Below, in pieces: positions 36,666 through 45,063 of a DNA stretch of 64,000 nucleotides. The DNA is taken from the NCBI GenBank assembly GCA_046349615.1, contig JAXMBZ010000008.1:62001-126000 (forward strand), written 5' to 3'. Below the pieces are notes generated by a model, which was given only the letters and a program-made list of their open reading frames with translations, was not told the origin of the DNA and did no database searches. Every line of letters starts with the position of its first letter. Position 1 is the stretch's first letter. Source of the DNA: JADJNY01 sp046349615 (lineage in GTDB: Bacteria; Planctomycetota; UBA1135; GCA-002686595). Position numbers and translations under genes: made by a program.

Positions 36666-38984
36666 ATGCGCCGCGCCGTCGTCTTCGTGCTGTCGCTCGT
36701 GCTGCTCGTCGCGCTCGCGCTGGTCTTCTTCGGCGAGGAGTTCGCGCCGAGCGCGGCGTCGTCGTCGACTTCGGCCTCGTCGTCGCACGTCGGCCCTGGA
36801 GCGCGCACGCCCGCGACGCTCGACCGCCCCGCACCGGAAGCCGCATCCGAACCGGCGCGCGCCGCGGACGAAGCGCGCTCGGCCGCCTCCGTCGCGACGC
36901 CGACGAACGGGTTGCAGCGAACGTCGACGGCGCGCGTCACCGTGCGCGTCGTCGCGGACGAAACCGGCGCGCCGGTCGCGAGGGCCTCCGTGCGTTACGG
37001 CGTGCGCGGAGCCGGCGCCGACGCCGCGGGGCCCGCTGGCGCGGATTCGACCAAGCGCGCATGGCGCGACCTCCCGCAGTCCGGCGACGACGGCCGCGTC
37101 GTGTTCGACGGCCCCGTGGACGCGGCGCTCGTGCTCGAGGTCTCGGCCACGCTCGACGACGTCGTGAGTCGCCCCTGCGAGCTCGACGTGCCGCCGCTCG
37201 CACCGGGTGAAGCGCGCGAGGTCGTCGCGCGCCTGCGCTTCACGCCCGACGGCGAGTTCTACGTGCGCGCGCTCGACCGCGCGACCCGCGCGCCGATCGC
37301 GAACGTGCGCGTGCTCGCCCGTCCCGACCGCGGCGGATTCGGCCCCGATCCCGACGAGCTCGCGCTCCCGCCCGAGCGCGCCGTGCTCCATGCGACGGCC
37401 ACGGACGCGAACGGGCTCGCGCGCGTTCCGCTGCGCAGCTGGCAGCGCGCGTACCTCGAACTCGAAGGCGCCGCGTGGGGACGCCGACTCGTGCAACCGC
37501 GCGGCGCGCATGCGACGCCGGAGTCTGCGCTCGACGTCGAGCTCGCCGCGGCCGCGCGGCTCACGGGGCGGCTCGTCGGCGCGGACGCGGGCGAGGTGTG
37601 CCTGCGGACGAGCGTGCTCGAGCTCTACGCCGCGGCCGCGTACGAGCTCGCGTTCGACGGCGACCTCGCCGACGTCGTGTGGCGCGCTTCGCTCCGCCCC
37701 GACGGCGAGTTCGCGTTCGAGGCGCTCCCGCCCGAGTGCGATCTGCGCGCCGAGTTCCACCCGGCCGACGGAGCTCCGGTGAAGCTCGGCGACGAAGTGC
37801 GCCTCGAGCCCGGCGAGACACGGCGCGTCGAGTGGTCGCTCGCGGGGAGGTGCGTCGTGCAGGGGCGCGTGCTCGACGCCGCCGGTACGCCCGTCGCGGC
37901 GACGGAGGTGTGGCTCGTGCGCGAAACGAACCCGCGAGTGCACGTGTTCGACGAGTACCTGGACGCGCGGCAGCGCTGCGCGAAGGCGACCACGGACGAC
38001 GCCGGTCGCTTCGAGTTCGACGGCGTGCGCGCCGGTGCGTGGCAGCTCGGCCCGGCCGCGATCGAGGGACGGACGTACAGCCCGCCCGATGCCGGCATCG
38101 CGGGCACGAGCGTGCGGCTCGACGTCGCGCCGACGGATCGCGCGCGCACGGTGGAGCTGCGCGTCGATCGCGACCTCTTCCTCGAGGGCCGCGTCGTCGG
38201 ACCGGACGGCGCACCGGTCGAGGGCGCGTACGTCTTCGTGCGCGGCGTCACGACGCAGGACGAGTTCCACGCGACGACGGTCGAGGCCCGCGCGCTCGCC
38301 GAGCGGGTCGTGCACGGCGCCGGGCCGGTCGAGAGCCGCTTCCGCTGCGGCCCGCTCGTGCGCGATCGCTACCGCCTCGTCGCGTACGCGCAGGGCTTCG
38401 GCGCGAGCGCGGAGGTCGAGGCCGAGCCCGACGCGAAGGACCTCGTGCTCACGCTCACCGCCGCGGGGACGATCCGCGGTCGCGTCGCGGACGACGGCTG
38501 CGGCGCGCTGCCCGTCGAGGTGCACGTGTCGCCGTCCGGTGCGCGGCTCGAGTTCGAGCGGATGGTCATGGACACGCTCCCGAGCGACTTCACGTTCTCG
38601 ATCGAGGGGCTCGCGGAGGGCGAGTACGATCTCTTCGCGACGTGCGCGCGCGGGCACGTCGGCGCGCGACGCGCGGTCGCGGTGCGCGGCGGCGGCACGA
38701 CGGAACTCGGCGACGTCACGCTCGGCGCGAGCGCGCACCTCCGCCTGCGCACGGCGTCGGGGAAGGTCGTCGCGCTCGTGCGCAGCGGAGACGCTCTGGT
38801 GCGGGCGCACAAGGTCGAGGTCGACTCGCCGTTCGAGTGCCGCGTGCCGCCCGGACGCGTGCGCATCGAACTCGCGCGCGTCGAACGCGACGGCCTGCGG
38901 ATCGCGTTCCAGGTGCTCTCCGAGCAGACCCTCGACGTCGCGCCGGGCGAGACGAAGGAGCTCGTCCTCGAGCCGCCCAAGTGA
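36666..38984 (+). CDS. Membrane-anchored carboxypeptidase-regulatory-like protein, sigma-less paralogue
   Basis: A 772-residue protein starting 87 bp after the sigma fusion, with GGAGGT upstream of the ATG. An N-terminal membrane or signal segment (MRRAVVFVLSLVLLVALALV) is followed by a Ser/Ala/Pro linker and the same set of carboxypeptidase-regulatory-like beta domains as the extracytoplasmic part of the preceding protein. Parallel motifs include RVVADETGAPVARASV, FRVGPV-like FRCGPLVRDRYRL, and an ending LAPGETKELVL-type block DVAPGETKELVLEPPK. It looks like a copy of the sensor part without the sigma factor. It might form a heteromer with, or titrate a ligand of, the sigma fusion (inference). 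Confidence 0.85.
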   Translation: MRRAVVFVLSLVLLVALALVFFGEEFAPSAASSSTSASSSHVGPGARTPATLDRPAPEAASEPARAADEARSAASVATPTNGLQRTSTARVTVRVVADETGAPVARASVRYGVRGAGADAAGPAGADSTKRAWRDLPQSGDDGRVVFDGPVDAALVLEVSATLDDVVSRPCELDVPPLAPGEAREVVARLRFTPDGEFYVRALDRATRAPIANVRVLARPDRGGFGPDPDELALPPERAVLHATATDANGLARVPLRSWQRAYLELEGAAWGRRLVQPRGAHATPESALDVELAAAARLTGRLVGADAGEVCLRTSVLELYAAAAYELAFDGDLADVVWRASLRPDGEFAFEALPPECDLRAEFHPADGAPVKLGDEVRLEPGETRRVEWSLAGRCVVQGRVLDAAGTPVAATEVWLVRETNPRVHVFDEYLDARQRCAKATTDDAGRFEFDGVRAGAWQLGPAAIEGRTYSPPDAGIAGTSVRLDVAPTDRARTVELRVDRDLFLEGRVVGPDGAPVEGAYVFVRGVTTQDEFHATTVEARALAERVVHGAGPVESRFRCGPLVRDRYRLVAYAQGFGASAEVEAEPDAKDLVLTLTAAGTIRGRVADDGCGALPVEVHVSPSGARLEFERMVMDTLPSDFTFSIEGLAEGEYDLFATCARGHVGARRAVAVRGGGTTELGDVTLGASAHLRLRTASGKVVALVRSGDALVRAHKVEVDSPFECRVPPGRVRIELARVERDGLRIAFQVLSEQTLDVAPGETKELVLEPPK

Positions 38985-39078
38985 CGCGGGCACTCTCTGC
39001 CGACACTCGCGTCGAAAGGTGTCGCGCGCACGATCTCTCCGCTCTCCACGGGTGACAGGACGGCCCGCGTCCGTTCGA

Positions 39079-40401
39079 ATGTCGCCCATGCTCCGCCCCC
39101 CCCTCGCTCTCCTCCTCGTCGCCGCGCTCGTGAATCGCGCCGACGCGCAAGACGTCCCGCGCGCCTTCGTCGGCGCGCGCGTGCTCCCGATCGCCGGCGC
39201 GCCGATCGACGATGGCGTGCTCGTGATCCTGCACGGGAAGATCGAAGCCGTCGGGCCGCGCGCTTCGACGACGCTCCCCGCGAACGCCGTCGTCGTCGAC
39301 GTGAAGGGCAAGGTGCTCATGCCCGGCCTCGTCGACACGCACAGCCACGTCGGCGGCGGTTGGGGCGCGGACGACAGCGCTCCGATCCAACCCGGCGTGC
39401 GCATGCTCGACGCGGTCGACTGCCGCGACGCGGGTTTCCAGCGCGCGCAGGCCGGCGGCATCACGACGCTCAACGTGATGAGCGGCAGCGGGCACTTGAT
39501 GGGCGGGCAGACGATCTACCTGAAGAACCGCGACGCGCGCTCGATCGACGAGATGTGCTATCGCTTCGCCGACGGCGCGCCGATGGGCGGCATGAAGATG
39601 GCGAACGGCACGAACAGCCACCGCGAGCCGCCGTTCCCCGGCACGCGCGGCAAGTCGGCGGCGCTCGTGCGCGAGAGCTTCGTCGCTGCGCTCGAGTACA
39701 AGCGCAAGCTCGACGCCGCGGGCAACGACGACTCGAAGAAGCCGCCGCGCGACCTCGCGATGGAGGGCCTGCTCGAGGTCCTCTCCGGCCGGCGCATCGT
39801 CCACCACCACACGCACCGCCACGACGACATCCTGACCGTGCTGCGGCTCGCGAAGGAGTTCGGCTTCCGCGTCGTGCTCCACCACGTCAGCGAAGCGTGG
39901 AAGGTCGCGGACGAGATCGCCGCGGCGAAGATCCCGTGCTCGCTGATCGAGATCGACTCGCCCGGCGGCAAGCTCGAAGCGTCCGACTTCGATTCGCGCT
40001 CGGCGGCGGAGCTCGAGAAGCGCGGCGCGCCCGAGCTCGTCGCGTTCCACACCGACGATTGGATCACGGATTCACGCCTGTTCCTGCGCTCGGCCGGCCT
40101 CGCCGTGCGCGCGGGACTCTCGCGCGAGACGGCGCTCGCGGGGCTCACGATCAACCCGGCGCGCATGCTCGATCTCGGCGACAGGATCGGCAGCCTCGAG
40201 CGCGGCAAGGACGCGGACTTCCTCGTGCTCTCGGGCGATCCGCTCTCGGTCTACACGGCCGTCGAACAGACGTGGGCCGGCGGCGAGAAGGTGTTCGATC
40301 GCGCGGACGAGAAGGACCGGCTCTGGGCGCAGGGTGGTTGGGGCGCGGGCCAGCGCCGCACGGGCGCGATCTGCTGCCTCGGCGACGGGGAGGACCGGTG
40401 A
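39079..40401 (+). CDS. Secreted amidohydrolase
   Basis: A 440-residue exported metal-dependent hydrolase of the amidohydrolase superfamily (signal peptide in MLRPPLALLLVAALVNRADA; the second ATG at 39088 is an equally good start). Metal ligands are present: DTHSH (H88, H90) after strand 1, the histidine-rich VHHHTHRHDD, LHHVSEA, and FHTDDW with the final Asp. The C-terminal INPARMLDLGDRIGSLERGKDADFLVL block is typical of imidazolonepropionase/dihydroorotase-like members. The substrate is unknown. It overlaps the next gene by one base (TGATG), so the two form a coupled pair. Confidence 0.9.
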   Translation: MSPMLRPPLALLLVAALVNRADAQDVPRAFVGARVLPIAGAPIDDGVLVILHGKIEAVGPRASTTLPANAVVVDVKGKVLMPGLVDTHSHVGGGWGADDSAPIQPGVRMLDAVDCRDAGFQRAQAGGITTLNVMSGSGHLMGGQTIYLKNRDARSIDEMCYRFADGAPMGGMKMANGTNSHREPPFPGTRGKSAALVRESFVAALEYKRKLDAAGNDDSKKPPRDLAMEGLLEVLSGRRIVHHHTHRHDDILTVLRLAKEFGFRVVLHHVSEAWKVADEIAAAKIPCSLIEIDSPGGKLEASDFDSRSAAELEKRGAPELVAFHTDDWITDSRLFLRSAGLAVRAGLSRETALAGLTINPARMLDLGDRIGSLERGKDADFLVLSGDPLSVYTAVEQTWAGGEKVFDRADEKDRLWAQGGWGAGQRRTGAICCLGDGEDR

Positions 40402-41618
40402 TGAAGTTCGTTCGATGCCTCGGAGTCGCGCTCCTCGCGAGCGCTGCGTTCGCGCAAGACCTCGCCGTGCGCGCGGAGCGCGTGCACACCGTTTCGGGCG
40501 CCGTGATCGAGAACGGCGTCGTGATCGTGCGCGGCGGCAAGATCGCCGCGGTCGGGAAGCAGGCGGACGTCGCGGTGCCGGCCGGGATGCGCGTGCTCAC
40601 GGCGAAGGTCGCGACGCCCGGCCTCGTCGACGCGCACTCCGTCGTCGGGCTCGCGGGCTACCTGAACCAGCCGCAGGACCAGGACCAGAAGGACCCGACG
40701 GCGCCGATCCAGCCCGAGCTGCGCGCGATCGACGCGTACAACGCGCGCGAGCGCCTCGTCGAGTGGGTGCGCGGCTTCGGCGTGACGACGATCCACACCG
40801 GGCACGCGCCGAGCGCGTTGATCTCGGGCCAGACGCTCGTCGCGAAGACGCGCGGCGACACGGTCGACGAGGCCGTGATCGTGCCGTGCGCGATGGTCGC
40901 GGCGACGCTCGGCGCGGATTCGCGCAGCGAGGGCCCGGGCAAGTCGCCCGGCACGGCGGGGAAGCAGCTCGCGCTCCTGCGCGAGGCGTTCCTCGGCGCG
41001 CGCGACTACCAACGCAAGCTCACCGAGGCCGGCAACGACGCGTCGAAGAAGCCCGACCGCGACCTGCGCAAAGAGGAGCTCGTCGACGTGCTCGAGAAGC
41101 GCGTGCCGCTGCTCGTCACGGCGCAACGGCACCAGGACATCGAGTCGGCGCTGCGGCTCGCGAAGGAGTTCGACTTCCGGCTCGTGCTCGACGGCGCGAG
41201 CGAGGCGTACCTCCTGCTCGACGAGCTCCGCGCGGCGAAGGTGCCCGTCATCGCGCACGCGCCGATGGCTCGCTTCTCGGGCGAGCTCGAGAACGCGAGC
41301 CGCTCGACGCCCGTGAAGCTGCGCGACGCGAAGATCCCATTCACGTTCCAGAGCGGCTACGAGGACTACGTGCCGAAGACGCGCGTCGTGCTCTACGAAG
41401 CGGCGATCGCGGCGGCGAACGGCCTCGGTTTCGACGGCGCGTTGCGCGCGATCACGCTCGACGCGGCGACGATCCTCGGCCTCGAGAAGCGCCTCGGCAG
41501 CCTCGACGTCGGCAAGGACGGCGACCTCGCGCTCTACGACGGCGATCCGTTCGAGTACACGACGCACTGCGTCGCGACGGTGATCGAAGGCGCCGTCGTG
41601 TTCGAGGGTTCGCGGTGA
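40401..41618 (+). CDS. Secreted amidohydrolase-like protein with degenerate metal site
   Basis: A 405-residue paralogue of the preceding enzyme with a signal peptide (MKFVRCLGVALLASAAFAQ). The fold blocks are kept (ENGVVIVRGGKIAAVG, ATPGLVDAHS, and the C-terminal LDAATILGLEKRLGSLDVGKDGDLALYDG), but the metal ligands are mostly gone: HxH is reduced to H79-Ser-Val81, the His-rich block reads LLVTAQRHQDI, and the HTDDW position reads FQSGYEDY. It is therefore probably inactive alone and may act as a structural partner of the active enzyme, as the one-base overlap suggests. Such active/degenerate pairs are seen in related bacteria; function remains inference. Confidence 0.85.
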   Translation: MKFVRCLGVALLASAAFAQDLAVRAERVHTVSGAVIENGVVIVRGGKIAAVGKQADVAVPAGMRVLTAKVATPGLVDAHSVVGLAGYLNQPQDQDQKDPTAPIQPELRAIDAYNARERLVEWVRGFGVTTIHTGHAPSALISGQTLVAKTRGDTVDEAVIVPCAMVAATLGADSRSEGPGKSPGTAGKQLALLREAFLGARDYQRKLTEAGNDASKKPDRDLRKEELVDVLEKRVPLLVTAQRHQDIESALRLAKEFDFRLVLDGASEAYLLLDELRAAKVPVIAHAPMARFSGELENASRSTPVKLRDAKIPFTFQSGYEDYVPKTRVVLYEAAIAAANGLGFDGALRAITLDAATILGLEKRLGSLDVGKDGDLALYDGDPFEYTTHCVATVIEGAVVFEGSR

Positions 41619-41652
41619 ACGACGCGCGTCCCGCTCGCGAGCCGGGCGCGCT

Positions 41653-42384
41653 TCAACCGCCGTGCTCGACGGGGAGCTGGACCTCGGCCCAGCGATCCGC
41701 GGGCTTCGTGTAGGGGCCGTTGTACTCGAACGTGCGCACGGAGCCCTTCGCGCGCCAGCCCGGGTGCCGCGCGATCGTCGCGTGCAGCGTCTCGAGCGCG
41801 CGCTCCATCGCCGCGGGCCCGAGCGGACCGCGCACGCCGATCGAGAGCACGACCTCCTCCGCGCGATCGCGGACGACGATCTTCTCCTCGGCGGTGCCGA
41901 CGGGGCCTTGGTCGACGCGGCGGTAGAGGAACGACATCGACTCCGTCTCGAGCGTCCCGTCCGCGCGCGGCGCGTAGTCCATCTCGACGGGGCTCGTCAT
42001 CGCGATCTGCCGCGTCTGGATGTGGCGGAGCAGCGGATAGAACGCGGCGAGGGCGCTGTCGGGCTCGAGCGCCTCGGCGCGGCGCACGAGCGGATAGAGC
42101 TTGAGCTCGATCGCGTCCGGAGGCGTCGGCGCGGGGTAGCCCTCGGGCAGCGGCGTGTCGATCGCGCAGAGGTCGTGGCGCCACACGACGAACTCCTCGC
42201 CGTCCTTCGTCGCGCGCTCCGGCACGGCGCGCGCTTCGAGGTCGCCGCCGACGCGCAGCACGCGCTCGCTCGCGGTCGGCCACGGCGAGGGAGTCGCGGT
42301 CTCCGGCGCGCGTTCGTGCGCGGCGCAGGCGGTGAGGAGTCCGAGGGTGAGTGCGAGGAACGGAGCGCTGGGGTTGGACGGCAT
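41653..42384 (-). CDS. SOUL-family haem-binding lipoprotein
   Basis: A 243-residue protein of the SOUL/HBP family, which binds haem or related tetrapyrroles. The N-terminus is a lipoprotein signal peptide (LTLGLLTACAAHE, Cys20 as lipid site). The family signature RQIAMTSPVEMDY is present together with FYPLLRHIQ, ESMSFLYRR and the C-terminal FEYNGPYTKPADRWAEVQLP, as in the usual 'YDPPWT/LPFFRRNE' positions. No conserved axial His is certain. It is convergent with the amidohydrolase pair and lies 139 bp from the divergent VOC gene. Confidence 0.85.
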   Translation of the reverse strand: MPSNPSAPFLALTLGLLTACAAHERAPETATPSPWPTASERVLRVGGDLEARAVPERATKDGEEFVVWRHDLCAIDTPLPEGYPAPTPPDAIELKLYPLVRRAEALEPDSALAAFYPLLRHIQTRQIAMTSPVEMDYAPRADGTLETESMSFLYRRVDQGPVGTAEEKIVVRDRAEEVVLSIGVRGPLGPAAMERALETLHATIARHPGWRAKGSVRTFEYNGPYTKPADRWAEVQLPVEHGG

Positions 42385-42522
42385 GGGGGGCTCTCGAGGC
42401 GCGCGACGATGCTACACGTCGCGCCCCGATCGTCGGGGCGGCGGTCTACGCACGGTTCCACTCCGCGGATGTCGCCGGATCGGAATGGACGGATCGCCTG
42501 CTCGCCGCGCTATCGTGGCGCG

Positions 42523-42954
42523 ATGCCCCGCTGCGACCACGCCGTGTTCCGCGTCGCGGACCTCGATTCCACGATCGAGTTCTACACGCGCCTCCTGCCC
42601 GCGACGCTCGTGTCGCGCAAGCAGCACGCGGACCGCTGGCGCACCGAGATCGCGACGCTGCGGCCCGCGGGGCAGGACGACTTCGTGCTCGTCTTCCTGA
42701 TGGCGCGGCGCGTGCGGTGGCTCCTGTGGGCGTTCCACACGTTCGTGCCGCGGCAGATGCGCAGCAGCGAGCACCTCGGGTTCGCGTGCGCGACGAAGGC
42801 GGAGCTCGAGGAGCGCGCGCGGCTCGTGCGCGAGCTCGGCGCGCGCGTCGAGAACCCGCTGCAGGAGCTCGAGGGGCGCGGCGGTTGGTTGCTCGAGGTG
42901 CTCGACCCCGACGGGAACGCGGTGGAGTGGACGCACGGTGTCGTGCACGACTGA
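42523..42954 (+). CDS. VOC family (glyoxalase-like) protein
   Basis: A 143-residue vicinal-oxygen-chelate protein. It starts with the family pattern MPRCDHAVFRVADLDSTIEFYTRLL and ends with LLEVLDPDGNAVEWTHG, giving candidate metal ligands His6 and the Glu of AVEW, plus the central SSEHLGFAC. Members include glyoxalase I, fosfomycin-resistance enzymes and dioxygenases; the exact reaction cannot be told. It is 13 bp upstream of the DUF2325 gene, so the two may be cotranscribed. Several in-frame upstream Met codons exist but the family start is the one chosen. Confidence 0.85.
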   Translation: MPRCDHAVFRVADLDSTIEFYTRLLPATLVSRKQHADRWRTEIATLRPAGQDDFVLVFLMARRVRWLLWAFHTFVPRQMRSSEHLGFACATKAELEERARLVRELGARVENPLQELEGRGGWLLEVLDPDGNAVEWTHGVVHD

Positions 42955-42967
42955 ATCGACGCCCGCC

Positions 42968-43603
42968 ATGGACGCCAAGCTCCTGAACACGCTGCGCTTC
43001 GAGCTCGACCGCTACCTGAACGCGGCCGACGGCGAGCAGGAGCGCCACCGCGCGAAGCTCGTGAAGTGCGTCGACGCGCTCCTCCTGCAACCGGTCGGAG
43101 CGGGCGAGGCGATGCTGCGCCGCTACCTCGACGAGCTGCGGCCCGCGCTCGCCGAGCGCCGCGTGTCGGCGAGCTACGTGCAACTCGTGCGCGAGCTCGA
43201 GAAGCTCCCGCGCGCCGCCGCGAAGGACGTCGAGGCGCCGCAGGCTGCGCCCGACCCGGTCGACGAAGCGCGTGCGATGCTGCGCGGGCGCGCGCTCCTC
43301 GTGATCGGCGGGATCCCGCGGCCGGAGCACGTCGAGAACTGGCGCACGGCATTCGAGCTCTCCGAGGTCGTCTGGCCGAGGACGAGCGAGTCGAACCCGA
43401 CGCTCACGGTGCTCGAGCCGCTCATCGCGCGGAAGGACGTCGCGGCGGTCGTGCTCCTCATCCGCTGGATCCGTCACAACCTGAACGACGTCGCGGAGCT
43501 GTGCGTGCTGCACGGGAAGCCGCTCGTGCGCGCGCCCGGTGGCTACAACGTGAACCAGCTCGCGAAGCTCGTCGTCGAGCAGCGTCGACGGCGCGGGGAG
43601 TGA
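42968..43603 (+). CDS. DUF2325 domain protein
   Basis: A 211-residue cytoplasmic protein. The N-terminal half is helical (MDAKLLNTLRFELDRYLNAAD...). The C-terminal half (about 105-205) matches DUF2325: ALLVIGGIPRPEHVENWRTAFELSEVVWPR, KDVAAVVLLIRWIRHNLNDVAELC and KPLVRAPGGYNVNQLAKLV, which form a Rossmann-like nucleotide-binding fold. Its role is unknown; DUF2325 proteins often sit near regulators or defence genes. The in-frame ATG at 42938 is an alternative that would overlap the VOC gene; ATG at 42968 avoids overlap. Confidence 0.82.
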   Translation: MDAKLLNTLRFELDRYLNAADGEQERHRAKLVKCVDALLLQPVGAGEAMLRRYLDELRPALAERRVSASYVQLVRELEKLPRAAAKDVEAPQAAPDPVDEARAMLRGRALLVIGGIPRPEHVENWRTAFELSEVVWPRTSESNPTLTVLEPLIARKDVAAVVLLIRWIRHNLNDVAELCVLHGKPLVRAPGGYNVNQLAKLVVEQRRRRGE

Positions 43604-43688
43604 TGCGGCGCGCGACGCCGGCGTCCCACGCGCGGCCGTGATGTCGCCGTCGACGAGCGGGTTCGAGCGCGTCGCTCCGCACCCGCGC

Positions 43689-44906
43689 TCACCACACGAT
43701 GCGGTACCCGTTCGTCACGTTCGCCGTCGCCGGCGGACAGAACGACGCCGCGGCGTTGCGGTAGCTCGCCTGGTACGTGCGCAGGAGTCCGCTCCCCGGC
43801 GGCGAATTGCCGCGCACCGAGAGCGCGGGTTGTCCCGCGAGCGGGTACTGCGCTCCGCCCGCGCTCCCCGTGTTCGTGCCGAGACGCACGAGCAGACCGT
43901 CGGCGCAGCGCACACCGTCGAAGAACGGCACGCCCGCGAGCACCGCCTGGTCGCCGGCGAAGAACGTCGCGGTCGACGCGCTCGGCAGGCCGCTCGCGTG
44001 GAGCACGACGTCCTCGGGAGTCGCGAGCGCGCAGCCCGTCGCGACGAGCGCGGCGCCGTTCGCGTTCGCGGAGTTCGCGCAGCCGCGTCCGGGCGCTCCG
44101 AAGTTCGCGCACGGGCACGGCGTCGTCACGAGCGGATCGAGGCCGTCGCCCGCGCAGAACGCGAGGCCCGGCGTGCTCGCCGTGCAGTAGGTGTAGAGCA
44201 CGCGCGCGCGGACGCGGGCGCACGCCGCGAATCCGATCGAGCCGGTGGAGCAGCTCGAGATCAGGATCCATGCCGTGCCGTGGTCGATGCGCAGCGTCGT
44301 GCTCGTTGCGTTCGCGACGAACTCGCTCGCGAGCACGCCCGGATCCGTGACGCAGATCGGCGCGGCGCCGAGGAGGACGTCGGGCACGACGACGGTCGTC
44401 AGCGGCATCGTCACCATCGCGCCCGGCGCGAGCGGCAGGCTGACGAGCTGGGTCGTCGTCGCCGCGAGGTCGACGCCGAGCGGACCGAGCGCCGGGTTCG
44501 CGACGTGCACGCCGATGCCGAAGGTCATCATCGCGATGCACGGGTTGAGGGTTCCGCTCGAGGCGCTGAGCGTCTCCTCCGCCGCGAGCTCGAACTGGAG
44601 CTCCGCCTGGAGCAGGCGCGCGCAGCTCGGGACGCTCGCGGGATCGAAGCGCGGGAGCAGGATCGGCGCCGACGCGAGCGCCGGCGGCGGGAGCGAGCTG
44701 TCCCACGGCGGCGCTTCGAAGCCCGGCGCGCACGCTCCCGACGCGCCGGGGCCGGGGAACTCGCTCGTGAAGCACACGGTCTGCAACGTTCCGCCCGCGC
44801 AACCCGCGGGCGGCAGACACGACGGCGTGCACGTCGGCGGGAGTTGAGCGGCGGCGGGAGCGGCGGCGGGAGCGGCGGCGAGCGCGAGGGCGAGGATGGG
44901 ATTCAT
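43689..44906 (-). CDS. Secreted protein with shared C-terminal module (type B), copy 1 of 3
   Basis: A 405-residue exported protein (signal peptide MNPILALALAAAPAAAPAAA). The N-terminal half has a Cys/Pro-rich start (TCTPSCLPPAGC) and a beta domain with ILLPRFDPASVPSCARLLQAELQFE that resembles choice-of-anchor E domains. The C-terminal half is the shared module in a type B version: PCPCANFGAPGRGCANS, PSASTATFFAGDQ, VPFFDGVRCADG, YRNAAASFCPPATANVTNGYRIVW. It ends exactly with Trp like the others. It is one of three tandem paralogues and is convergent with the DUF2325 gene. Confidence 0.84.
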   Translation of the reverse strand: MNPILALALAAAPAAAPAAAQLPPTCTPSCLPPAGCAGGTLQTVCFTSEFPGPGASGACAPGFEAPPWDSSLPPPALASAPILLPRFDPASVPSCARLLQAELQFELAAEETLSASSGTLNPCIAMMTFGIGVHVANPALGPLGVDLAATTTQLVSLPLAPGAMVTMPLTTVVVPDVLLGAAPICVTDPGVLASEFVANATSTTLRIDHGTAWILISSCSTGSIGFAACARVRARVLYTYCTASTPGLAFCAGDGLDPLVTTPCPCANFGAPGRGCANSANANGAALVATGCALATPEDVVLHASGLPSASTATFFAGDQAVLAGVPFFDGVRCADGLLVRLGTNTGSAGGAQYPLAGQPALSVRGNSPPGSGLLRTYQASYRNAAASFCPPATANVTNGYRIVW

Positions 44907-45010
44907 GATGCGGTTGGAGATCGAGAGCGCGTCCGTGGACGAGCGCGCGCGGCGCGGCCTCCGGGACGACGAGCCTGCGGATTCTCCGCGACGAGGACCG
45001 ATCCGACAAC

Positions 45011-45063
45011 CTGCGTCGTGCGCGTCGTCCCGCTCCTCGGGCCGGGCCGGCGCGCGACCGCGC
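45011..45063. repeat. Duplicated 3' flank of the type B paralogues, copy 1
   Basis: The 53 bp immediately after the stop codon of the copy 2 gene are repeated at 46625-46677 after copy 3, with only two differences by eye. This shows that the duplication included the downstream region, and it contains a palindromic GGAGCGGGACGACG-type stretch that might act as a transcript end. Confidence 0.7.

Noticed and set aside
43604..43688. Possible terminator between convergent genes
   Set aside because: A GACGCCGGCGTC palindrome exists, but there is no long stem with a U-tract; too weak to call.
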